From assembly GCA_951802195.1 (NCBI GenBank), contig OX637630.1, positions 248,001 to 312,000 of the forward strand: a stretch of 64,000 nt of DNA. Direction: 5' to 3'. The notes below the pieces were generated by a model. That model searched no databases, had not been told where the DNA came from, and saw only the letters and a list, made by a program, of their open reading frames with translations. Each line of letters starts with the position of its first letter. Within the stretch, counting starts at the first letter, position 1. A program made the translations under genes and the position numbers. Positions 48,901-60,334 of the stretch are shown in pieces. This DNA comes from Tausonia pullulans (lineage: Eukaryota > Basidiomycota > Tremellomycetes > Cystofilobasidiales > Mrakiaceae).

Positions 48901-49209
48901 TCTCATCTGTGTGTCCCCTTTGAACTCCCATGCTGATCGTCTCTCTATACTTCAGGCACAAGGATGTTTCCCTCGGACGCAAGCGTGACTACCCACACCT
49001 GGCGCGCAAGGAGGAGCGCATGCCCGAGTACGCGGAGGAGCGCCGAGGCCTCGTTGGACGAAGCGAGGACGACAGCTCATCGGACTCGGGCAAGGAAGAT
49101 GGTCTGTCGCGCTCTATCTCACTCATCTGCTCGTCCCTTGCGCCAACTCAGCTCACTTGCCCGCTTTGCAGATCTGGACGACCTCTTCATTCCCGTTACC
49201 CGGAAATGA
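45911..49209 (+). CDS. NIPA-type magnesium transporter (DUF803)
   Basis: Multi-pass membrane protein of the DMT superfamily, predicted Mg2+ transporter. The ATG at 45911 gives [18 protein letters not shown], then after an intron [20 protein letters not shown] and KKMG (first NIPA helix). [20 protein letters not shown] and [20 protein letters not shown] match the EAM-like EA/PLGALSVI core of the family. Further helices include [80 protein letters not shown] and [20 protein letters not shown] cytosolic Ser/Arg-rich tail of about 300 residues follows, ending [12 protein letters not shown]. At least 14 short introns interrupt the helices. The exact joins between 48300 and 48960 are uncertain. Confidence 0.85.
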
Positions 49210-49427
49210 GAGCTTGATGACGATGGAAGCTTACATTTTAACTTTTTAAGGAATGTTCTTCATGACCACCCCCCTGCCTGTGACCTTTGTCTTCGGACCG
49301 CGCTTGCTTAATTGAATATCATGAACTCTCAGCTTGCCCTCCTGCAAGAGATAGCTTCATACAGAATCATAAACGGGCCCAGATGGGGAACAAAAGAAAA
49401 CAAAGAAGAAGAAGAAAAAACCTCACG

Positions 49428-51699
49428 TCAAACTGCAATCGCCTGCTGTGCACCGTTCAATCCACCCATCGCCTGCTGCTGCTGGTGCTCCTCCTGCACT
49501 CCAGCCATGGGTTCAGCAGCTCTAACGGCCGTCTCCTGCTGGCCCAGAGTCGTTGCTTCCAACGTCGCAATCGCCGCGGCGGCCGCCTCGGCCTGCTCCT
49601 TTCTCTTCCTCTCGCCCCTCAACTCCTCCCCCCACTGGACGAGAGCCTCACTCGCGCGGATCCTCTCCTCCGCGCCGTCCTCGTCCCTGACCCTCGCCTT
49701 GAGGAATGCCCTGCATCCCTCGCATGCATGTCTCCGGAGCTCGACGACCTTGACGGGCGGGAGCTCCGTCAGGACCCAGATGCTTACGGCCGCGTACGGA
49801 TGCGGCTGGAAGTGGTCGCCTGTGAACTGGGCGGATGAGTCGCCGCAGAAGTGGCAATACGTCGGTGTGCCTCGGGCGAGGTGCGCCGGGGGCACGCCCG
49901 TCGTTGTGTAGAAGGCGGCGGACTGGGTGTGGGGTTCGTCGACGGAGGAGAGAGCGATGGGGCCACCGGTGATTGGACCGCGGCCGCGGCCGCTGCTCCC
50001 ACCGGAGGAGCTGGGCGTGCTGGATGTGGTGGAGGCGCCTGAGCCCGAGGGACGGTCGCCACTGATACCCGGGAGAGGCGAGTTCGCGTTCGTCGAGTAC
50101 GAGCTCGTGTAGCCGGGCGAGGACGCGGCCGTAAGGTTCTGGCTACCGAAGACACCTCCCACGCCGTTGGAGGCCGAGTTGAGGGCGGCAATCTTGAAGA
50201 GCTTGGGCTTCTTCGGCCCACCATCGGGACCGTTAGGGCCGCCGCTGGGGTGCTTGTGCTTCTTTTTCCCGTTCGCTTCGTTTTTGCTCTTCGGCTTTTT
50301 GCGCTGGGAGGTTTGGAGCTCGAGGCGGCTGGTAGTTGGAGCGAGATAGACATTTCAGACGACGGCAAGACAGACCCAGTTCAAAGCACGCACCTCTGGA
50401 CTCGCATTCGGCGAGACTGGAGAGCCTCCATGCCGGCCTCGGGTCCTCCCTTGTTGGACGCTCGGTAGTCTTTCGAATTGAGTCGCAAGTCAGCAAAGAG
50501 GGAGTCGGAGTTGGCTATTGCGGATGCGCGGCCGACAACGCGTCAACCCGAGGAAGAGCACTCACGCGACGCCCTGCAACCGGAGCAGTGCATGCCTCCT
50601 CCGACGCCTGAAGGTGAATTGTCACATCGGTCAGGACCCATGGTGTCGCCTCTCTCCCACGGGAGTCATCGTTGATCTGCGAGGGTGGCGCGGTAGGGTC
50701 GCCCATATCCGCGCGCGCTCCGTCCACAAACTCACCAGGCAGATTATGCCATCTGTCAGCCGTAAGCACCCCGCACGCCGGGCACTCGCCCCCACCAGGC
50801 CGAGGCTTCAGGAGCGCCGACGGCTTGTTGCGCGACGAACGGCCCATGACGGCAATGCCTGAGGGATCGTTGGGCCCGCCGGCGCCAGGGACCTTGGCGA
50901 GTCTGAAGGGCAAGGCCACAGAGGCAGACAGATCAGCGACGCAATGAGAGTGCGCGCAACGGGAGAGGACAGGGACCGACTTCTTCTTCACGAGAGCCCC
51001 CCCCATTTCTCCTGCAAACCCAGGGTGTTGCTGATGGTGTGCGTGGGCCAAGGAAGGCTGGCCGACGGCAGCAGGGGTCGGCCGCGGATCAGCGCCGGCA
51101 GCAGCAGGAGTGGGAGGCGCCGAGCTCGCGGCCAACGTGGCCGGCGAAGGCTGCGGCGGCGGTGCTGCCTTGATCCTGACCGGAGGCGGAGGAGGGGCAG
51201 GGACCGGAGGACTGAGGGGCATCGATGGCGCACGCGGAAGGGGGACGTGGGGACGGTGCGAGAGTGGCAAGCTGTCAGCACCTCGCTGCAGCGGCGACGT
51301 GCGCGAGGGCGAAGGCCGCGCGGCAGGGAGAGGCCCGCTCGGTCGGCGCGCCCACGAACGCACGCCTCTTTCTCGACACACCTCGCCTCGCTCAACTCAC
51401 CTCTTGATCTTGGTCGCCGCCGCAGATGCCACGGCCTTCGCCGCTCGCTCGTCCTGGATCTCGTCCTCCGAGTCCGACTCGGCATACGCAACAGACGTCC
51501 GCGAAGCCGATGCTCGGACAGGCCGCTGAACAACGGGCCCTCGGGACGCTGCTCGCCTGCCACCCCGCCCGCCTCGTCCTCCTCCAGCAGGTGTGGCGGC
51601 CGCGAACGACGACGAGGCGACCGACCCGGAAGGGCTCGCGTAGCCACTGCCCGGGGACTGCTGAAGGCTTGACGGCGTGTTTTGAGAAGGCGCGCTCAT
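49428..51699 (-). CDS. Unidentified nuclear-type protein with GATA-like zinc finger
   Basis: The ATG at 51699 gives MSAPSQNTPSSLQQSPGSGY, followed by an RGG-like GGGRGGRGGRRAASRG stretch. A second exon is Pro/Ala-rich and runs through KKKSVPVLSRC into GECPACGVLTADRWHNLPG. Splicing there to VGGGMHCSGCRAS creates C-x2-C-x19-C-x2-C with a central Trp, the geometry of a GATA finger. Next are YRASNKGGPEAGMEALQSRR and a Lys-rich exon (KKPKSKNEANGKKKHKHPSG), a probable nuclear localisation signal. The last exon has a second Cys pair set, CHFCGDSSAQFTGDHF and HACEGCRAFLKARVRDEDGA, then an Ala/Gln-rich coiled tail. I infer a DNA- or chromatin-binding role only from the fingers; the family is not recognised. 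Confidence 0.65.
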
Positions 51700-52127
51700 G
51701 TCGGTTCGTCGGTGGTGGGTGTTGGCGGACAAACAGACTCAAGAGAGGGGGAGATGCGGCGCGGCCCGTTGCTCTTTTCGGTGGCGACCGCTATTGCTCG
51801 ACAACCACCAGCCTGAGAATATTCCAACCTCGTTGGGGCAGGCAGCAATGGTCCCCGAACTGACTTAGGCCCCTCTGCATGAACTTGTTCCTTGTTGAGC
51901 GAGAGAGAGAGCTGTCGCTCGATCGTCAGCCACAACGGAGTCGGGCGAGACTCGATGATCCTCCCACTCTGGACCTGCCTTCCAAGCGTCATAGCCGTGC
52001 GGCCGGTGTGGATCACGTTGGATCGAACTGCCCCCAGGGCCCTGAGGGAGGATGTTGAGTCAGTGGCGGGCGCCGGAGCTAGCGCCGTGAACTTACTCGC
52101 ACAGACGCCATGGAGTTTTCGGCCCAT
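51696..52127 (-). CDS. Small unidentified ORF overlapping the next gene by ATGA
   Basis: A stop-free minus-strand frame of about 143 residues. Its central part (ALGAVRSNVIHTGRTAMTLG, RQVQSGRIIESRPTPLWLTI) looks like a short mitochondrial-type protein: basic, Ser/Thr-rich, and followed by ERQLSLSLNKEQVHAEG. Its TGA (51696-51698) overlaps the ATG (51697-51699) of the zinc-finger gene in an ATGA arrangement. A GTAAGT donor at about 52095 and a CTCAG acceptor at about 52039 suggest an intron, but splicing it does not keep this frame from either nearby ATG. It may therefore be part of the leader of the zinc-finger mRNA rather than a gene. Confidence 0.3.
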   Translation of the reverse strand: MGRKLHGVCASKFTALAPAPATDSTSSLRALGAVRSNVIHTGRTAMTLGRQVQSGRIIESRPTPLWLTIERQLSLSLNKEQVHAEGPKSVRGPLLPAPTRLEYSQAGGCRAIAVATEKSNGPRRISPSLESVCPPTPTTDEPT

Positions 52128-53051
52128 CCCATTTGCGCGCGTTTATCTTCGAGCCACCACCACCTTCAGGGCAACTTTGCCTTGAAGGTCAGCTGTGCCC
52201 ACGTTGTCTCAACATCAGTGGGAAGAGACCCTACCTCTTCTGTTCCTTTCTGGCTGCCTACTGTCACGACATCAGAGTTTTGGGGGGGTTTTTTTTTTCT
52301 ACACTTCTCATGGAATAAATCCGGGAGCTCTCGCGCGCGATGGCAGCCATTCTCGACCTTCGCACGTGATTCATAGCTACTAACAACCTTTCACTACCGC
52401 TACGTCTGTTTCGACATTGCACCCTTCACCTTCACCTTCACCCCCACCCCTTCCTTCTCCTTCTTCCAGCCGGATGCTGCAGCCTGCTTGCGCAAGGCCT
52501 TTGCTCCCTCGTCACCACCTCGCACGACAGCTGTCATCTTACACTCTCCTCTCTCCCTCTTCTCCTCCTCGACGTCCCTCACGATCAACAAAACTCTCGT
52601 GCTCACTTTAAAAAATAAAATAAAATAAATCTCAAAGCAAGCCTCTTAAGGAGACCTCACTGGCAAGCCTGTTGATCTCCCAGCGACCTCAGGGTGGAGA
52701 GGACGGCAGAGTAGATGGAGATGGCGGCGTGCGAGGTGCGCTGCAAAGAGTTTTCGGCGCCGCGTGTGCCATGACTGACCCAAGGGAAATATGAGAAAAG
52801 GTGCAGGCGGGGATGGAGAAACCCGATTGCCCATAGAGGGGGTGGGGGGGGGGGGGGGGGAGGGGGAAGGGACGGCAGAGAGGATGGAGGTCAGTCAGTG
52901 AGAACGAGTCTCGGGCTCGAATCGATTCTCTTTCGTCGACACCGCGTAGGTCTCTCTCGTGTCCCAGTGAAAAGTGACGATATGTATAAAAGCGAGAGAA
53001 GAAACAGCGAAAAGATCAATCTATGAGAAAGAAAGGAACGAGACAAGTCGA
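52128..53051. other. Intergenic region with T- and G-runs
   Basis: It holds T/G runs (52277-52300), an AT-rich TAAAATAAAATAAA block (52610-52630) and a run of 17 G (52844-52860). Minus-strand 52400-52540 reads MTAVVRGGDEGAKALRKQAA, a 45-residue frame with reasonable codon use, but nothing else supports it as a gene. The last 100 bases should be the 3' untranslated region of the reductase gene. Confidence 0.4.
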
Positions 53052-56000
53052 TCACGACCAAACGTCAAGGAGGATCCGCGACTTCTCCTTGAGCGCCTTG
53101 AGCTCGGCGACCCCCTCGACTTCAGGCGAGCCACCCTTGCTCTCAGCAAACATCGCCGCGAGCTGTGAAGGTAGCGAGAGATTTATCAGCACCAGAGTTT
53201 GGAAAGACGATGCGCCCGCGAAAATTCACCTTGATCTCCACATCCCGAGCCATCGTCTTACCATCTCCGCAGACGTAGACATTGGCGCGCTTGTTGAGAA
53301 TGAGCTCCGCCACCTCCTTCCTCTCGTCCCACAGCAAGTCCTGGACGTAGATCTTCGATCCATCGGCCTTGCGCTTACCCGTCCTCGAGAATGCAACGAA
53401 GACCTTAAGCTTGCCCGCGAGTTCGCGCTCGTACTCGGGCCACTCGTCGCCGTAGAGGAAGTCTCCGGGGTCGCGAGAGCCGTAGAAGAGGTAGAGAGGG
53501 GCCCAGTCGGCGAGCGCATCGGGACCGTTCTTCTCGATGGCGCGGCGGGCGAGCGCGACGCGCTCCTGGACGAAACCACGGAAGGGGGCGACACCCTGCA
53601 GAAAAAGGGAGGAGAGTGTCATCAGTGCCAGGTAATCAAGAGGTCAGGCGAGAGTGAGTGTGTTACCCACGGTACCGGGTCCAATCATGATGATGGGGAT
53701 CTTGGGGCTCGTGGGAAGCCGGAACGTCGAGCGTCTGACGTGCATCGGGAGCCTGTACTTGCCCGGTCCATTCTTGTAGATGCCTCTCGGGCCGTCGAGC
53801 AGGTACTTGGGTCCAACGGGGTGCGAGGGCGCCTGGGCAGCGTCCGTCTTCTCGTGGGGGTCGAGCGGAGGAGTCTCGCCACCGTGCATGGCCGTTTTAA
53901 GGTTGAGGAGGTAGTTGGTCTGAAGACCGTACGACGTTCTCGGAGGGCGGGCCTTAGACTTGGGCTCCGAGGTATACTTGAGAACGACGGCGGTGACATG
54001 GATCGAGGTCGGGTAGAGCTTGGGTGAGGACGAGATCGAGTAGTAGCGGGCACCGAGGCGGGGGACGTCCGAGATGATGCGGTCAAAGGGGATCTTCCAG
54101 ACGGTCGTGTTCTTCTCCGTCGGGAACATAGCCGCGTCGTCGCCGGCGACAATCTGGAGGACCTCAGCAAGCCGGAGGCGGCCTTCGATGACCTCGTCGT
54201 GGTAGGCGGCCTTGTCCGATCCGAGACGCTCGAGCCTGGCGCGGGCCTCATCCGAAGGCGCAAATTGAGCGAGGAGAGAGAGCGTCTGGCGCGAGGCGAC
54301 GGCCGAGATGTCGAGGTAGTGGCGGAAGACGGCGTCATATGTCGAGGGCGTCGGGAAGGGCACCTTGGCGAGCGTCGGATCGAGCGAGACGACCTGGACG
54401 GGCGTGTGTCGCTTCTCCTGACCGGCGAGGCCGAGGACGCAGAGCAGACGCTCAACCTCAACGTCCGGGTTTGAGGGCCAAAGCGCGATATGGTCACCGT
54501 GCTGGTACGAGATGCCTGAGCCGGTGATGTCGAGCTCGAGGTGGATGCAGTTGCGCTCGCCGGCCGAGAAGAGCTCGCGGGCGATCGTGACGGGTGCCAA
54601 GTAAGGATTCTTCGAATCGTGGATGCCCTTGGTGCCTAGGAGTGCCCGGCTGGAGAGCTCGCCACGGTAGACCTTTTCCGTCGGGTGGTCAGGAGTCTCG
54701 GTGACGACAAAGTCCGGCGTCTCGCCGACACCACCCTCCTCCAGACCGATGGCGCTAGCGAGGGCATCAAACATGCCGTCCTTCCACTCAAGATAGTCCT
54801 CCTCGAGCGACTTGTCGTCGTCGCCCTCGCCGACGGTGCCGATCCGCTTCGCGCCGAACCGGGTAAGGTGCTCGTCGAGCCGGTGGCAGATGACGTTGTA
54901 GTGTTCGTAACTGGTAGGAGGAGGAGAGGAATGTCAGCCTGAGTGGACTGAGACACCACGGGGGGTCACACCACGACACTCACGTCCTGTTGCCAAGTCC
55001 GAAAATGACATACTGGAGGCCGTTGAGGCCCTCGCCGTTGGAGAACTCGGTGCTCTCATCGGCCATGCTCTCCATAAATGCGACCGCGTTGTCCGTTGGC
55101 TCACCCTCGCCGTAGGTGGCCATGACGAAGATGGCGGCGCAGTCTTCCGGAACGGCGTCAAGCTTCTCAAAGTCGTACTCCTCGATGTCGCAGACGAGCG
55201 ACGAGACGCCGTACCGCGACTTGGCCTCCTTGGCAATACGCGTCGCGTACTCCTCGGCTGTGCCCGTCTGGGAACCATAGAAGACGACGAGGCGCTTCTT
55301 CTGCGGGGCGGCGAGGACAAGTCACGAATGGTGAAGGACGTCAGCGCGCGCCCTTGAGAAGCGGACCGCCGGACCAGCTCGATCGCGGACAGAGAAGAGA
55401 CAGAGTGGAGAACGTGGAAGGAAACAAGAGAATGCAGCCGTCTTGGCTCGAGCGAAAAGAACTGGCGAACAAGGAAGGGGACGAGCACATCGGATCAGGC
55501 GCGTCGTCATGCCACATTCCTCTCTCCACTGCCGCGCTGGCGCTGGGGTTCCTGTGTCCCCGACGGACGCTTGTCTTCGCCTTCCTCCCTCTTCGCCTCG
55601 TTCGGAGAGCTTCACCGATGAACGCAATCGCAGCGGAAGCCAACTGCACTCAGTCTGAGCTATGCAGCCAGCGCCCGATCTCCCTCGCACGCTCCAGATC
55701 AGCTAATTTCTCGGGCTTCCTCCCTCCCCAACACACCACCACGCGTGACACCTCTTCTTCGGAAGGAGGACCAAGCGACAAACAACCAGCCCAAGAAAGG
55801 AATAAAACGGAGGCAAGAGAACGCTACTCACGCCATGCTTCATGCGCTCAACAAAGTCCCTCGGGTCGCCCTGGTAGCCGCCCTTCTTGCCAAGGGCGAG
55901 ACCATTGACGGCGGCGGGGGTTGCGCCGTTGGCGAGGGCCGACGTCGACGACTTCTTGCCTGGAGCGCCTTCGAAGATGGCGTCCTTAAAGAAGTAGACA

Positions 56001-56053
56001 CCGACGAGGACACAGCTTAGGGTGAGGATGACGATATCTGTGGTGGAGACCAT
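53052..56053 (-). CDS. NCP1: NADPH-cytochrome P450 reductase
   Basis: ER-anchored diflavin enzyme that passes electrons from NADPH to P450s and squalene epoxidase. The ATG at 56053 gives MVSTTDIVILTLSCVLVGVY, a single N-terminal membrane anchor. After an intron, LVVFYGSQTGTAEEYATRIA and VMATYGEGEPTDNAVAFMES are the FMN-binding loops, with YVIFGLGNRTYEHYN after them. LGARYYSISSSPKLYP is the FAD-binding RxYS motif. GVAPFRGFVQERVALARR and LYLFYGSRDPGDFLYGDEWP bind NADPH; VYVCGDGKTMARDVEI follows. It ends SRILLDVWS, with the aromatic Trp that stacks on FAD one residue from the end, as in the family. About seven introns, some long near the 5' end (about 55300-55830). Length is about 690 residues, normal. 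Confidence 0.94.
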
Positions 56054-56467
56054 GCGACGAGGGGGAGGGGGAAGGGGGACACTCGGACGTGGAGGTTGAC
56101 GTGTCAAAGCAAGCGGGACGGCAGAGAGAAACGAGACCGGATGGCCACATGCCCTAGAAGACGTCCCCGAGCCCGAGCTTGGACCTCGCCTGCCTCCTTG
56201 CCGCCAGGTTCCTCAAACTGCCGACCCCCGAGCCGAGAAGGACGCCTCCGTCATATTCGCGAACGAAAGAAGACAGACCCCAGATTCGGAGTCGCTTCTG
56301 AATCGAGAGGGTAGTCAGAGTGCCCAAGGCGCTTCAGCAAGCGGCAAGATCTGAGCAGAGTGGACCAGCGGGCAGAACGCGTCCTGGAAGAAACCGGAAG
56401 CATAATTCATTGTGAAATCGTATAGGCGCGTGAGAACAAAACAAGAGAGCACAGGGACCAGGCGCCG

Positions 56468-58108
56468 TCAGTCTACGTCGATGACGATCATCTCGCTGTC
56501 GACAGCCGGCGCGCTCCTTTCCACCGCTGCCCTTCCACCCTCAGTCTTCCTCTTCTTCTCCTCCCCTCCTCCTCCCACAGCAGCCGACTTCTTCATAACC
56601 CCAAAGTCCAGTCTTCTTTGCGCAACCCTAGGCTCAGCACTGACGACCGCCCAGCGAGCCTCACTGCTTCGGCTGCCTAACCGGACACATTCCTCGACCC
56701 AGCCTGGCCGAACGATCGCGGGCTTCCACCCTTTTCTCTTAGTTAAGAAGGCGTGTGTCTTTGAGCCCGAAAGGCATTGCGAAGTGAGGATGTGGGTGAC
56801 ATGGGACCCTGGATATTGGCTGTGCAAATGAGTGTGGAGCAGACGGGTTGGATAGGTGAACAAGGACGTCTCCCGGGTGAGCAGCAGCCCCCAGCCTTCT
56901 TTATGGACGCACGAGATCAGACCGCCGTTCGTCTGGATGATATCCTTGAGCTGAAGATTACTAAACTCTGGGCCTGTGTAGCCGTCCAGCCATGCGATGA
57001 CTCCCTTGAACAACGTCGAAGTCTGCGCTCCCCGAACCCAGTCCGTCAGCCCTGTCCTCTCCGAAGCACACTCACCATCCCACAGAACGTACCTTCCCTT
57101 TTTCATCTGCCTGCTCTCGCAACTTCCTTTTCCGCTCAAGGATGTAGTTGGACATGGCCTCTCTCCCTGGGCTGTAGTTCTGAACCTGATGGCCCGTCGA
57201 GTCCGAGACGACCACATCGATTGGCTTGTTTCCTGACCGGTGGGTGATGGGGTTCAAGGTGGACTTCTTGGTGGTGATCTGGAGATGAACGGATGGGAAA
57301 TTTCGGTCAGTGGGAACAGAGGGCTACAAGTGGCGAAATTTCAACGGGTAGTCGGAAGAATGCATGCTCGTTTTCCTATCTGAGGAAGTCCAAATCCCGC
57401 CAGTCGACTAAGGATGGCTTTCAATGTTTCTGTGGTGTTTGGACGCGTCGTCCAAGCGAGAGAAGAGGACAGACAAGGCGACGCCGCGTCCTTCCCATGA
57501 CGTGCCTAGGTTCTCACCACGCGCTTCTCTCTCGCACACCTCCTGCCACCTTCCCCTTCGATGATGATCGTCTAACTCACAAGTCGTAAGAGAAGTTCCT
57601 TATGTGTCGGCGCCCTTGCAGGAGGTTTCGGCCGCGACGACCCCAGCTCCCTCTCCTCCACCTCGGCCGTGGCAGGAACGACGGGCAACGGGGGGGACCG
57701 AGACGACGTCCTGGCATGGCCCACACGAACGACGTCAGAATGAGGGTAGAAGACGACGAATTTATCATTAAAGAGGCCGTACAAGACTTCCCGACGCTTG
57801 GATGAGCCGGGCTCGCCAAGACCACAGACGGTCAACGACGATGGCGTTGACAGCGGCGGCCGGAGCTTTAAGGGGTTCCGGCGCTTCTTCGTCTTCATGG
57901 TCGTTGTCGACATCGAAGAACATTCCGCCGAAAAGGAGCAGGAGTAGGAAGAGAAGGGGGACGAGGTGGAGGAGATCGGTGTTTCGGAGAAACTGGAGGG
58001 AGTTGATGGAGCAGGAGCAGACCGATGGGACGCGTAGACGCGTGGGTTGGAGGGCGGGGGCGGGACGAGTTCGACGGGTGAGGAGGAGGGCCTGATGGTG
58101 GCAGACAT
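56468..58108 (-). CDS. BRCT-domain protein resembling the REV1 N-terminus, without polymerase domain
   Basis: The ATG at 58108 gives MSATIRPSSSPVELVPPPPS and a Ser/Pro-rich region of about 150 residues. A later exon has SNYILERKRKLREQADEKGK, matching the basic segment that precedes the BRCT domain in Rev1. The BRCT follows: LFKGVIAWLDGYTGPEFSNL, QLKDIIQTNGG, THILTSQCLSGSK and KPAIVRPGWVEECVRLG. After it come RWAVVSAEPRVAQRRLDFG and a Lys-rich, then acidic, end (EMIVIDVD) at the stop 56468-56470. Rev1 proteins continue with a Y-family polymerase of about 400 residues; the 415 bp beyond this stop show none. It could be a stand-alone BRCT adaptor or a REV1-derived fragment. Its start is 184 bp from the divergent cyclin H gene. 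Confidence 0.7.
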
Positions 58109-58292
58109 GGCTGGAGGGCTCCTGTCGATAGGATGGAGGCCCTCGAACTGAGAATAAATAAGGGAGAGGGGCGGGCGGGGGTTAGGAACTAACGGTAGAG
58201 ATGAGAGGAGGACAGGAAAGGCGAAGACGCGTCGCGCGTCGATCCGCGTTGATCAGCCGCCTCTGTCCTCCCCTCCAACAACCGCCACTACC

Positions 58293-59867
58293 ATGGCCAA
58301 CGCCAAAGCTTCTTCTTCCGGACCCACTCCCGCCTCCGATGACACCCTGTCGCTCCGGCCGCTATACGAAGAGTCCTCCCAGTTCCGGCACTGGCGCTTC
58401 TCCGAACTGCAGCTCGCCCGCATGCGGCAGGAGCTCAACGAACGCGCCGTCGCCGTCGTGAAGAAGAACATGGAAGCCGAAAAGGTGAGTTCCTCTCCAG
58501 ACAATAACTCGATATGCCTTTAGTCCTGATGATGGCGAGGGGTTATGCTTTTAAACAGGCAGCAGCCGCATCGCTTCCGTCCTCAGGTGCCTCGACTCCT
58601 CTCGACTCTTCGGCCACCGCGACCCCTTCCGCCTCAGGCAGCAGTAAACCTCTACTCCTAGCGACGATAGATATCTCAGCAATTCCCTACCTCTCTGTTG
58701 AGGACGAACAGGCCCTTATCCGGTACTACCTTGGCACGGTCGCCAGGACGTGCGCAGGGTTCGGCCTGCCCGAGGTCGTCGAGGCAACATGTGTCTCGTA
58801 TGTGAAGCGGTTCTACCTTTGGAATACGTGCATGGACTACCACCCACGAAAAATCATGTCAGTTTGGAACGCCAGCTGCGGTAGTACGCGCTCAGTTGCT
58901 GACGACCGAGGTGTCCGTCTGTCTTCCCATTCGCCAGGCCGACCTGTCTCTTCCTAGCTTGCAAGACCGAGAACTGCCTCATCCCGCTCGACACCTTCGT
59001 CGCCCGGTTCGCCAAGCTTCCCTCAGCGGACGTCCTCCAACTCGAGTTCCTCGTCGCCCAGGCGCTCCGTTTCGAGTTCACTGTTTGGCACGCGTTCAAG
59101 GCGCTGCGCGGATTCGGACTGGACATGCAGGTGTGCTGCTGTCACTCGTCCTCTTCCTCTCTCTCAATTGTACCTGCTGACGGGTCGTTCTAAAGTCCCT
59201 CCCGGACGTGTCCTCCACAACCCTGCAAGAGACTCTTCGCCAAGCACACACTCATCTCACCGCCGCCAGCTCGTCAGACCTCGAGCTCATTTACACAGCC
59301 TCCCAGCTTGCCCTCGGCGCAATCCACTTCGCCTCCTCCGACGGTCAACTGCTGGTCGCTTCCTACCTCGCCGACAAAGCCGCGAAGGGGCTCAAGGGCG
59401 CGGAGGAGGAGGTGAAGCGGACGATCGAGGAAGTCGCGAGCAGACTGAAGGATATTGTGGAGGGGGGGAAGGGAGCGGTGGATATGGAGAGGGTCAAGGA
59501 GGTTGATAGGAGATTGAGACTGTGCTCGAACCCGGAGAAGGTCGTTGGGAGTGCGCTGTCAGTGGCATCGCACGCTCTCTCTCTCTGGCCCTCACACTCC
59601 AGACTCTGATCCTCTCTCTCTCGCGCTCGCCCATCTAGCTACCTCAAACGCAAAGCCGAAGAGGAAGTTGAAGAAGCCCGCCACCTCATGGAGAAGCAGA
59701 AACGAGCGCGCGCCCAAGCCGAGGCGGATGCGGCTGTGTTTGGTGGCAACCTCGTAATCCCGCAGACGGAGGAAGGGACGAGGGCTGAGATGTTTGGAGA
59801 GACAGGGGTAGAGGGTGGAGGGGGTAGGGCGGCTCCGCCTATTACGGTGGACTCGGATGATGATTGA
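58293..59867 (+). CDS. CCL1: Cyclin H, TFIIH kinase subunit (Ccl1-like)
   Basis: Regulatory cyclin of the Kin28/CDK7 kinase in TFIIH, acting on RNA polymerase II CTD and in CDK activation. The ATG at 58293 leads to LRPLYEESSQFRHWRFSELQ and LARMRQELNERAVAVVKKNM, the typical N-terminal helix of cyclin H. The cyclin box reads LSVEDEQALIRYYLGTVART, ATCVSYVKRFYLWNTCMDYH and PRKIM. After an intron CLIPLDTFVARFAKLPSADV, LQLEFLVAQALRFEFTVWHA and FKALRGFGLDMQ follow. The C-terminal helix is rich in Glu/Lys, and the protein ends TVDSDDD. Ser-rich inserts follow the first helix. About five introns; about 430 residues. Confidence 0.88.
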
Positions 59868-60334
59868 TGAGGGTTTTCGTCATTCGTTCGCGCCGCAAGG
59901 AAAGCAATCAGGAAAGTTGGAGCGTAGGCATAATTCGTGATACTCCCGGCGCTCTAGCCCCGAGACGACCAGCGTCAGGAAGCAGAAGAACCGCGGAGAA
60001 TCATCAAAGCTAAACGAGCGCCGAGCTAGCAAACCGACCAAGACGGACAGACAGACACGCAGGGTTGGAGGAGGAGGGGGGAGGCGAGGATTGGAGAGAA
60101 TAGGTAGAAAGCTTAGACCTAATTAAAGAGGTAGCACAGATAGAGCAAGAACGAGCAGCCGAGTGAAGTGGAGTGAGGACAGGGAGACGATGAGACGCAA
60201 GGGGTTGGAGAGATGGACAGTGGGCGTACCGAGATATAAGGAAAACGGAGACCCGATGCAAAAGAGAGAGGATAGATAGGAAGAGATAAAGACGAGCAAG
60301 AGCCTGTCGGATGCAAAATATGGGGAGATGGCTG

